Shown in pieces: positions 50,496 through 62,764 of a DNA stretch of 64,000 nucleotides. Under the pieces are notes generated by a model. The model saw nothing but the letters and a program-made list of their open reading frames with translations. It searched no databases and was not told the origin of the DNA. Origin of the DNA: Rhynchonema sp. JSB1_4 (lineage: Eukaryota > Nematoda > Chromadorea > Monhysterida > Xyalidae); the NCBI GenBank assembly GCA_030248065.1, contig JASAMV010003143.1, positions 1 to 64,000 on the forward strand. Direction: 5' to 3'. The stretch's first letter is position 1; each line of letters begins with the position of its first letter. The position numbers and the translations under genes are program-made.

Positions 50496-50771
50496 TATAG
50501 TCCAACCACGAGCTCATGAGACGACTTCTTTTGAAGCTGGCGTGTGCGAATCCAATAATGTTCCGGTTCCACGTATTTCGGAAACGAAAGAAAGTGAAAC
50601 GCATGTATATATTTAGTAAAAACACGCTCTCCACCTCGGTGCGCAAATTCCGTTTTGACTCCCAAAACATTTGTGTGTTGAATAACGTTACTGTTCGGTA
50701 ACCAGAGCATTTTTGAACCTGGCCAAGCAGGCTTTAAAAAAGTCGTCTCATGAGCGCGTGGTTGGACTATA
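50496..50771. mobile_element. Tc1/mariner-type MITE, family M1, copy 4 (internally deleted)
   Basis: TATAGTCCAACCACG ends in a TA context; the part equivalent to the middle of copy 1 is missing. It lies between Capicua and the glutaredoxins. Confidence 0.8.
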
Positions 50772-51219
50772 CTGTCAGAACATGTGCACACGTTTCAGGA
50801 AAAAATAGGCTCTTGCCTGCTACCACGGCTTGTAATCACCACCACCATTCGAAAACAGTGTTTGAATTTGAGGGACACGGTACGTCACAAAGCAGACTGC
50901 AAAAAAATACGAGACCAGATCAGATCTTTTATATATTCAATACAGGTGACTGGGCAGCTGGCGCGAAACATTAGCTTTGCTTTCAGAATGCAAACATTGA
51001 CAACGCGCTATTTCGCCACGCAATGTGGGTTAACCCGCAGTGTATGACTCAAGTTTCAGCCTTCAAACAAACACGCTCAAGTTTCAAAATCAATATTGAG
51101 CGTTATATTGTTTCCAGGCAACGTTGTCAATTTGACCAACAAAATTTTGCCCTTCATTCCCTCAGAAATATCGCCCATTGTTGATTTCATCGATAAAGTT
51201 GAACAATCGTCCGCTCAAA

Positions 51220-51665
51220 ATGAAGGGCAAGGAATTCTGCGAGTCGCGCATCAAAAACGGCAAGAAAGTGGTGATTTTCTCGAAGTCCAGTTGCGGTTTC
51301 TGCACTCGCGTCAAAGTGGGTCTGGATTTTTCATAATTTTCTCGTCAAGAAAAGCAGAAAAACTAGAAAAATCACATTTTTTTGCAAATTTCAGCAGCTT
51401 TTCGCCTCGTTGGGCCTGTCCGGCGACGACATCGACATAATCGAACTGAACGAACGATCGGATTGCGCCGAATGTCAGGATTATCTCGCCTCAATCACCG
51501 GCGCTCGATCTGTCAGTCTCTCTTGTTTTCTCTTAATTTTTTACTTTCTCTTAATTTTCGTTCATTCAGGTGCCTCGTGTGTTCATCAACGGCAAATCGG
51601 TGGGCGGTTGTGACGAGACGATGCGACTGAATAGCAGTGGGGAGTTGAAGAAAATGTTGCAGTGA
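51220..51665 (+). CDS. Glutaredoxin 1 (CGFC active site), 102 aa
   Basis: Thiol oxidoreductase that uses glutathione to reduce disulfides or glutathionylated proteins. Exons 51220-51315, 51395-51511, 51570-51665, all phase 0. The active site is CGFC at residues 26-29, preceded by VVIFSKSS. The cis-Pro segment VPRVFINGKSVGG and the glutathione-binding GGCDE follow, as in dithiol glutaredoxins. The usual site is CPYC; Gly replaces Pro here, which should change the redox potential. Length is normal for the family and there is no targeting sequence, so it is probably cytosolic. It is a tandem paralogue of the gene at 52532, with both introns at the same positions. Confidence 0.9.
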
Positions 51666-52531
51666 TTTTAGTTACCTACGATTGATATGTATTTTAATTG
51701 TTTGATGGATAGCTTTGTTCTTCGTTAAATGTTGTTTTTATTTTTTTATCAATACGGTACCAAACATCTCTAGTCTGTCGTGCTTCTTTCTGTGAAGTGC
51801 GATTGAATTTGTGTCTGTTTGGCTGTGCTTTCTTTCGCTTTGTTACCGACGGCATTTGATCTTGCGTTAATGCTCAGTGTTTCACTACATGCTCCTCCTG
51901 AATAAATGTGTTTGTGCTGAAATGCGAAGTAAATCGCTGGTGATTTTGAAGGAGCTGTGAAGCAGTCTGAAGCTTGGAATTCGGCACGAGGTTCGATGTC
52001 AAAGTTTGATCGAGACTGACTGAGAGCATGACTGCTCACTGGCGTCTGAACTTGCAAATTGGTGGAAAAAATACAGTACAAGTGACAACATCGAAAAAGA
52101 AAAATTGTTTCTTACGCCATTTTACCCAGGTTCGCACATACAGCGACACTGTACAGACTCGTTCGCCTGCACGGCACAGCGGCGGAGCAAGGCCATGTTT
52201 GGGCACAGCATGTCATCATAATGACATCACTGAAGACCCAACCTCACGTCTGCGTCTGCGTGCAGAACTGCTTCAGTTTGATATTCAGCTGCGTTTGTGT
52301 CCTTGCATTGAGCAAAAGCCTCATGCCGTCGGACTTATGGCGCTTCGCTTCATTGCCATAGCAACTCAATGAGAGCCTTTGAGTTGCATGAGTACACCTT
52401 ATAAGTGAGCTTCAGTTCGCTGGACTTGTGGATTATCTCGGCTCGGCTTAAAATTGATTTGATCGCCAAGATATCACAAAAACGTTTCAGAATTACATTC
52501 CAATTTCTTGCGCCCTTCTTACACCACAACA
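51666..52531. other. Spacer between the glutaredoxin paralogues
   Basis: No family-like coding segment. It includes an unusual 15-mer, GAATTCGGCACGAGG, at 51977-51991. An AG acceptor just upstream of the second glutaredoxin ATG (AACGTTTCAG near 52489) suggests a leader intron. Confidence 0.45.
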
Positions 52532-53133
52532 ATGGCAACGGGCAAGGAATTCTGCGAGTCTCACATCAACAGCGGCAAGAAAGTGGTAATTTTCTCGAAG
52601 AGCAGCTGTCCGTTCTGCGCAAAAGTTAAGGTTGGCTGACAGAAAAATTCAGAAAATAATTCAATTTTAAACCATTTCCAAGAGAAATTCTGTGCAGGAT
52701 TTGTTCAAGTCGATGAATCTGGGCGATGAACTCGAAATAATCGAACTGGACCTGCGTGAAGATTGTGAAGAGTGCAGGGATCATCTCGCATCGGTCACCG
52801 GGGCACGATCGGTGAGACATTTTCGTGTTATTCGAACCTTATATATCGATGGACATAATCGGAATTCAATCCGTCATTTTTGATCACCACAGCGAATATC
52901 CATTCTACATACTGCATGTGCTTTTGATGACATGAATAATCGTAGTATTATAGACGTTCAAAAAAATTTCACTTTGCGGGTATAATACATTCATAATCGT
53001 AAAGTGTAGAAATGTGATGGTGTTGATGTTTCAGTACCCGCGTGTGTTCATCAAGGGCAAATCGATCGGCGGTTGCGATGACACGATGCAATTGCACGAA
53101 AGTGGTGAACTCGCGAAAATGTTGGATTCTTAA
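52532..53133 (+). CDS. Glutaredoxin 2 (CPFC active site), 103 aa
   Basis: Tandem paralogue of the gene at 51220. Exons 52532-52630, 52698-52811, 53035-53133, all phase 0. The active site is CPFC at residues 27-30, closer to the standard CPYC. The cis-Pro segment is YPRVFIKGKSIGG, followed by GGCDD. The N-terminal blocks KEFCES and GKKVVIFSKSSC are shared with paralogue 1 but the middle has diverged. Intron 2 ends TTGATGTTTCAG, one of the recurring intron-end motifs. Cytosolic glutathione-dependent reductase is the likely role. Confidence 0.92.
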
Positions 53134-53816
53134 TTTTTTGGCTCTCTTGAAAACGTCTCATTCATGGTCACGATATTTTTTAAATTTTGTTATCAAATTT
53201 AAGTTGGGGTTGTTTTGTGAATCTCTCTGGTCAAATGTACCCATTTGCCGCACAATGATTTATTTAATCATCAGTTTTTGCCATAAAGTTGAACTAAAAT
53301 CAACAATATTTTGGAACGGTTTATTCGAAATGTAAAATTGTTTCATCACATTGTGAGGATAACCCGAACGGTTCCACAATTCCCGCGTATATAAATCAAT
53401 GTCTGTGTATAAACCAGCTGTACAACACTTGAAATTATCGTTAATAATTTGCCAAATGTACGCGTTACAATTTACAAATCATACGATCATACGCAAAGAT
53501 CACACGAATATCTACAATGCTTCTTCATAAACGAGTACCGCTTGCAATATACATCTTTGGTCTCTTCCCTTGCCCACCACGCACACCAATGTTTGTCGTC
53601 TTTGCAATCCGCTGGAAATGAACAGTCATATGTACCTAATAAGATCGTCATAATTTTGGCATACTGATGACATGATTTGTTCTCATATCGTTCTTGGCGA
53701 GTCTGATTGTTTGATTAAATCGCACTGACGATGGCCCGGTATACCTGGTTAGAAAGAGATAAAATTGGGCCACGGAAACAGCACTTGTGTTGCACAATTG
53801 GGGTCCTGGTACACAC
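53134..53816. other. Convergent spacer
   Basis: This separates the glutaredoxin 2 stop from the proposed astacin stop. No gene or repeat recognised. Confidence 0.45.
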
Positions 53817-56476
<2,660 letters not shown>

Positions 56477-57874
56477 TTTGCTTTGTAAACAACAACAATG
56501 ACGCAAGACAAGGGTTAAGTTTAGTGGCTTGCCAGTCTGAAAAACACGGAAAATATCGCAGTTTGAAAAGTATACATGACACAGGTCATATGTGGCCACA
56601 ACACACGTGGTGCTTCATAAAAATAACATCATGAAATAACAGAAACTAAATTTAAAAGACGCGGAAGTTACATACCACATTAATGTGTCATGAAAATATA
56701 TAACGAGTTTGCAATTTTGTTGGCTGCTTCCCAGTGCCATATTTGCCTATGTTACGTCGAAAAAGTTTGCGATCTAATTACCACAACGCTGCTTGCTTGT
56801 TCAAACATCATCATGGGAGGAACCCATGAATGGCCTTGTGTTTTGAAAAAACGTCGCGTAAAAGATGGGAGTGTAAAATTTTACGGTTTGAATCTTCCCA
56901 GGCCTTATTCTATGTTTTTATGCATGTCTCCAGTGCCATGTTTATTGTAAAACGTGCTTTTATGCACAGGAAACAAAATCACTCGCATGACAATTTAATT
57001 TTTTTGTAATATTTATGTTGTTTGTGAGTGTTTTATTGTCTTCTTCCGCTGAAATAAACCACAAATACAATATTGCGTGGGTGGGTTAATGTTCGATTTT
57101 TATAGGTTTGAGAAAATCTGCGATTTTTGTCAGCCTTGGAAATGTTTGATTGGGGTTAAATGTTGTTTTTTTTACTTTTAAATGACCGTATAATTTTATT
57201 TGGCAACCAGAGTATGTAGGCTTGAGCTGTAAAAACATTTTGTTATTGCTCACATCAAAATTGGCACGTTTAAAATTCCGAATTCGCACGAATTTCGGAA
57301 GAAACATTACCCACAAGATTTCGCAAAAAGTGGGCGGACTAATATCAGGCGACTCTGCGAATTAGGCTCAGTAAATTACCGTTCATTTTTGTGGGTCGTA
57401 GATATATCCGAGATACTACAGCGTGGTTCAAAAAAGTCGCAGATTTCATTGCATAAAACAGGCATTGGGATCTGTGAAAAATGGACACGGAATGGTATAG
57501 ATACTTTTCAGTCACATTGTAACCTAAAACAGAACGTGGTAATTGGGACGAAAATTTATCTATCACAACAAAGTAGCACCCGCTGGAAATTTATTCAACT
57601 TTAAATTCGAGTTTTTTTTGAATTCCAAATTACACGCCCGATCACAACAACGAACAGGCATGTGCAACTTCAAACGGGTGCCTATATTTTTGGGCGAGGC
57701 ATTAAAAACACTTATGAACACCCCGCAAAACAATGTGTACACGCAAGTTTAACACCATAATTATCAGGTATAACATTCGCGAACAATAAACACCGCGCAT
57801 AAACTGCACGTGCAATGATGGACATTTAAAAAACGACTTGAAATTCAATGATCATGACCTTTCGAATCAGGACA
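56477..57874. other. Divergent intergenic region
   Basis: Upstream of both the astacin (- strand) and the transthyretin-like gene (+ strand). It is AT-rich and should hold both promoters. No coding exon is supported. Confidence 0.45.
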
Positions 57875-57883
57875 GATAAAAGG
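57875..57883 (+). promoter_or_regulatory. TATA-like box GATAAAAGG
   Basis: A TATAAA-like motif lies 109-117 bp upstream of the transthyretin-like ATG. Position is plausible for a TATA box if the leader is about 85 nt, but it is a weak consensus. Confidence 0.3.
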
Positions 57884-57991
57884 AGCGATTCGCAGCCAAA
57901 TTCGACTCCTTATTTTCTTTGTTCCTGAGCTGTCCTCGACTTCTGTCAAAAAGATAAATAAACCTTTTTTCTGCAACCAAACTGGTCGAGA

Positions 57992-60035
57992 ATGTTTTCC
58001 CATTTTGTACTAATGCTCGGGTATGTGCTTGTCGTTCACGCAGCACCCCAACCGGACGTTGTGTTATCGAACATCGTTAAAGTTCTCGAAAAGGAACCGG
58101 TTTCCGAAGTGAAGGAACGAAAAATCGGAATGGTAAGGTGACTACTGATTGATTTGTTCATTATAAGCTATTAGTTCAACATTGTACACATGTTGATGCC
58201 TGGCACGTGACCGATGTCGTATTTTGAAACATCACCAGCCAGTTTACATGCACAAGATCTACACGGACACGGTTCTTTTTGGTTCGTGTGCCCATGCAGG
58301 GTGCATTTGTGCTTGATGATGACCTGGTGCACAGCTTATGTATCTGTTTGATTTAAGTCAAGGGATAGGGCAACTTATCTGGTTTGATGAGCGCAAGAAA
58401 ATATTTGGATTTTCGCTAAAAAGTTTTAGAAATAAATCTGAGACCAATCAGGAAATTCCCCAAACGGGCTCGATCAGCACGCAAGTGTTCGATTTTGTCT
58501 ACGGTGAACCGGCCAAGGACTTGACGGTGACGCTGATGATGTACAAAAACGGACGGGAGCCAACGGTGGTCATGAAAAGGTTGGACGGGCTGGCTGATGT
58601 TTCACAAAGATTTACCGAACACTCTTGCATGAAACATCATCCGGTTGGTTGTCCGGACCAAAGGCAATCCTGACTCTTTACAAAATGCGCACCGACATGT
58701 AATGTTACCCGCTTTATATGATGAAATCATCGGGCGTGACCACGCGTGTTTTCAACCCGCAGAACTTCGAACATACAAATGAGCATGGGTAGTGTCCTGG
58801 TTGATACAAAAGACGGCAAATAGAACAATACTTTTTCAGCCAAACAGATGAGCAAGGCAAAATCAATTTCGTGCGTGACGCATCCAATGCAGCGGACGTT
58901 GAGCGCATGCCACCAGGCATTTATGGACTGCAATACGAGACAACAATGTACTATGTCAGGAAGGACATCAGTAACCTGCCCATTTACCATAATATCGTGG
59001 TGAGCAACGTTGGATTATCAAGATTGGGCAAAACATCAGCAAACCAGTTGCTGGCGTGGATCTGATGTTTCATAATTATTCAGATAATTTGGGAATCGGA
59101 TCGGATGGCAAATTGCGTATATTTTGCTTGAATGTTGTGATTTCGACCAGGTATTCCACTGAAGCTGTTCCCGACCACGATCCAAAACAAATTTTTGCGC
59201 TGGCGAATCAGAACAGTTTCAGTGAACCACGAAATAGTCCGAGAATTCACAACGTCTATCCCAAGTTCCCAACCGACCACCATGGTTGATTTAGTGATCG
59301 GATAGGTTTTGATCAGGACGGTCGAAACCGATCATCAATGTGATCGGACTACCTAGACCTGATCCAGTTTGATGTCGACCCATGTTTTGACCCCCGGGCT
59401 TTCTTTGGTGTCGCAGTCTGCTGTATAGTCCAGCCACGAACTCATGAGACGACTTATTTTGAAGTTGACTTGAACGGTTCCAATAATGTTCCGGTTCCAC
59501 GTATTTCGGAAATGAAAGAAAGAGAAATGCATGTATTTTTTAAAAACACGCTCTCCACCTCGGTGCGTAAATTCCCTTTTGACTCCAAAACATTGGTGTG
59601 TTGAACGATGTTGCTGTTCGCGTAAGCACGCAACAAATTGAGGTCAGTCAGCTGGAACTTGTCATCATGTCTCTCGGCCCAATCTCTTTCTTTTGTTTGC
59701 GAAAACCCGTGTAATCGGCGCATTTTTGAATCTGGCCAAGTAAGCCTTAAAAAGAGTCGTCTCATGAGCACGTGGCTGGAGTATACGTCCAACTTGGTTC
59801 AGGCAAACCAGTGACACCATCATCAACTTTGACAAGTCGTGTCAACCAGTCTATCGCCATTTTTCTATGGTCACAGAAATCACTATTCTGCTCTTTCCAG
59901 CTGCGTTTCCCGATCAAGCCAATGCACGAAAACACACACGTACGCGTTGTGTTGACAGAGGACAGCTACACAGCGTTCAAGCCAATCGTGACCGAAATAG
60001 CCGGGAATGCGCACGTTTTCGGCAATGACTCTTAA
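57992..60035 (+). CDS. Secreted transthyretin/HIUase-fold protein, about 225 aa
   Basis: Exons: 57992-58132, 58239-58271, 58452-58579, 58644-58698, 58763-58788, 58840-58999, 59901-60035; 678 nt in frame. A signal peptide (FVLMLGYVLVVHAAP) precedes a linker, then a transthyretin-like beta-sandwich from GSISTQVFDFVYGEPAKDL to THVRVVLTEDSYTAF. The motif DEQGKI and the PGIYGLQYE...YYVRK strand match the 5-hydroxyisourate hydrolase/transthyretin family. HIUase hallmarks are missing: the early His is Gln (STQVFDF) and the C-terminal YRGS is absent. With secretion, this suggests a binding protein rather than an enzyme. The join at 58579/58644 needs a non-canonical intron. Intron 6 contains an M1 MITE. 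The ligand is unknown. Confidence 0.75.
58580..58643 (+). other. Candidate non-canonical 64-nt intron with inverted ends
   Basis: It begins GTTGGACGGGCTGGCTGATG and ends TGAAACATCATCCG, with no AG acceptor. The GATGTTTCA and TGAAACATC parts pair across a 25-nt loop. GGTTG is directly repeated at 58579-58583 and 58643-58647. Removing 64 nt joins MKR to LVVRTKG in frame; keeping it gives a stop 31 codons later. No GT-AG alternative in the region keeps both phase and the conserved domain. Confidence 0.6.
59424..59785. mobile_element. Tc1/mariner-type MITE, family M1, copy 5
   Basis: TATAGTCCAGCCACG left end and GGCTGGAGTATA right end in a TA context. Closest to copy 1 in the interior. It lies in the last intron of the transthyretin-like gene. 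Confidence 0.82.
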
Positions 60036-60287
60036 ACGATCTTCATAACACACGAGCTTATTTAGTTTGTTGCTTTTATTGATCATAAAAATATTGATGG
60101 GACACGGGAGTAAAACAAAAGACACAATTAAACAACAAAACAAGAATTAGTACATAAATGGAACGAATAGGATATCATTAACAATGAACCGGTTCACTCA
60201 TGCCAGACCGAAAATCAATCAATCACGTTGTTTCATATCGACAAAAGTACACATGCTAGGGCGAAGGCTGAAAAAATTTTTCACGAT

Positions 60288-61493
60288 TTATTTCATCCAG
60301 GTATAGTCAAAAATTCGTATGATTGGCCAGTAAATGTGTTTTGTTGCGCTGCATGCGAAACACCGGGAGTTCCAACTTTTTAAAATTCTGTTTGGGTTCC
60401 AAATGACCGCCATAAGAAATGATTTTTCTTTTAACATGCCTTCCAGATTTTTGGATTCCTTTTCTGACGCAAAACCAAACATTACGCTTCCGGAGGAAAC
60501 AATTTTTCTAACCTTCTGGTCAGTCTCACTGACCGCATTTTTACATATTCATAAATTTAAGGTTTGACAACAGTTTTTCTGAGCTTTCTGATTACTGGTG
60601 CCTACGCACAACACTCACTTGCAAGTAATCGGTGGTATCGATTTCAATGTCTCTCCCCAACAACACATCCACGTGTGGCTGCTCACTGCGCATCGACCAA
60701 TGACCGACCTGGGGAAACAGCTATTTGGTCACAATCAATAAAAACCTTGTTAATCGGCCCCCGTTTTGTAACTGAAGTGAGGGTACTTCCTAAGATGATA
60801 ATGAATCACTAATTTACGGATAATGATTCACTAATTTTTAACCGGCATAAAGGGTTTCTGATGATAACAGCCGGAAACTTTACGCTGATCAAAATTAGTA
60901 GCATCAGGGTATGCCTAAAAAGCCACCTGACCAAAACAACACCCAGTCGGACTGATCAGTGATCACAAAGTTTGAATCCGACTGAAGAAAAAAATGTTGA
61001 CGTGTTTCAAATTTATCACCTGCGATGCGGCCTGCAGCTCGACTTTGACGCGTTGTGCAAACGCCCAGCCCATCAATTGACGACTCATTTTCAGCTCTTC
61101 TTCGATCGCAGATGATTTGTTCTGGAATTAAGAGAAAATATCGTGTGATAAAAAGAGAAAATAAACTTCATGTGAAAGGCGGAAAGGAGCGAACCTGATC
61201 AGCAGCGTCAAGCGGATGCACAGGTCGTTGAACAATACTCGATCTGAAACAAATGAGAAAAGGATTACGAAAGCGCCGATTTCATTGTTGAACGAAAAAT
61301 GTTTCAAGATAATCATAAATTCTGATGTGCATCACAGATAGGCAATAAGTGATAGTGATACCACCATTTATAATACAAAACTTAAAGTAAACAAAACAAC
61401 AACTCCGTGAATCCACACTCACCCAACAGCATTCATAGCAGTCGCTTGCTCCATCAAGGCCAGGCGTTGCTGTATTTCTTTGGTATTGTCCAT
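60288..61493 (-). CDS. POMP/Ump1-like proteasome assembly chaperone
   Basis: POMP/Ump1 binds half-proteasomes and guides 20S core assembly. Exons: 61493-61423, 61243-61195, 61121-61020, 60708-60619 and, less surely, 60515-60288; phases agree throughout. Seen: HPLDAADQNK aligns with the conserved HPLE..E.N of POMP, then a helical segment, then the QV...S...VDVLLGRDIEIDTTDYL block, which matches POMP's QVQRLPFLSSSN..LDVLRGNDETIGFEDIL. Without the last exon the protein is about 104 aa, short of the usual 140. With it, about 179 aa, longer than usual. The true C-terminal exon (normally ending PHLMVEYKLG) may be another segment below 60619. An AATAAA on this strand at 60080-60075 would end the transcript just past the convergent gene. 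Confidence 0.6.
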
Positions 61494-62126
61494 TATTGTT
61501 GGGGTCTGGCAAGAAAATATTTGTTATCCATTAAACAATAATTGGCACAAATAAAAGCTCAAAGTAATTCGGACACTCAAGCCGAAAACGGTACATCACA
61601 CCATTGATTTGTGCTCGAAAACCATAAATGAATCTGTCAGTAAGACTTTATTTTATCGTAATTGAGTAAATATGTCACCATACGTAAACCGCAACCTGTG
61701 CAAATTTCAACAATGATAAAGACTCTCGCGTTTCTACAGATAACGCATGGAACAATAAAATATGGGAAATACAATTGAAGTGCTGTGCGGGCTTTAAACT
61801 CAGCAGATCAAGAAACAAGCTAAAACGCTCGCAATCGAAAATAATAAGAAAATACAACAGACAGCGATAGCAGAAGGAGTAACAGGAAGAGCAAATAACT
61901 ATAATTAGATCAACAACTCAGAAAGTGCACATTTTGTGATGAGAAAAACACAACGTGACAATGCAAAAACGAACAATAAACCGCGAAAACGAGCAAGTCA
62001 AATTAGAGTACGCATTAATTTTGTATCAAAATAGAATTTCTCCGTATCACAACTGAGGTAGCAAATGAAAAATACAATACGAAACGACTGACTTCACGTA
62101 AAAATTGTCAGAAATGTTCCAAAGTT
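61494..62126. other. Leader and spacer upstream of the POMP-like gene
   Basis: An AG acceptor 13 nt before the ATG (TTGCCAG at about 61506) suggests a leader exon further up. No other gene seen. Confidence 0.4.
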
Positions 62127-62351
62127 GTAAATTTCCAATTTCGCTGCCGCACAGTAAAATACGCCCCACAGTTAAAGTCACGTTCGAAACCCGAACGCCA
62201 AGCACGCGCAGTTCTGAAACATTGCGTGCAGCTGCCTGGCTGCACGTGCGTGTGTTGCCCGAATGTTTCAAAAGTTGACGTTCGGGTTTAGAACGTAATA
62301 TTAACCATGGGGCGCATCTTACTGTGCACGGCAGCGAATTTGGAAATTTAC
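62127..62351. repeat. Foldback element with about 110-bp arms
   Basis: GTAAATTTCC at the left and GGAAATTTAC at the right begin arms that pair almost throughout, including TTCGCTGCCG/CGGCAGCGAA, AAACCCGAACG/CGTTCGGGTTT and TGAAACAT/ATGTTTCA. The loop at about 62235 is only a few bases. No target duplication was identified. It lies in the probable promoter region of the POMP-like gene. Confidence 0.85.
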
Positions 62352-62764
62352 TATACCAGAAAAAAGAATCATGGCCGATATCAAATTTGGTGATCCACCC
62401 CGTTTTGCTAACGTGTTTTTTGTACTCAGGTTGTTTCGACATTCTGATGACACAGAATTCGACCAGGGCACAATTTTTTTTCTATTCCAGACAGCTCACA
62501 GCTGATCGAAATCAATGTTATAGTTTCACCAATTATAACTGGCGGACGAAAAAGTATTCCTCCCGAAAAAAAACGTTTTTCCAGTCCGTAAAATTTCCCA
62601 CACATTTTCAACGAAAAGTGAAAAACGGCACCTGACGCCAGCATAATACGAATTGATCTCGAACTGCGACCGACACAAAAAATCCGAGCGATCACAGCCG
62701 AACCTAGCTTACCACGAAATTTGATAACTAGCCAAAAATTAGAACCATATTCCAACTACAGTCA

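Noticed and set aside
60288..60515. A secure C-terminal exon for the POMP-like gene
   Set aside because: Phase fits, but the sequence does not match the usual POMP C-terminus, so I keep it only as a provisional exon.
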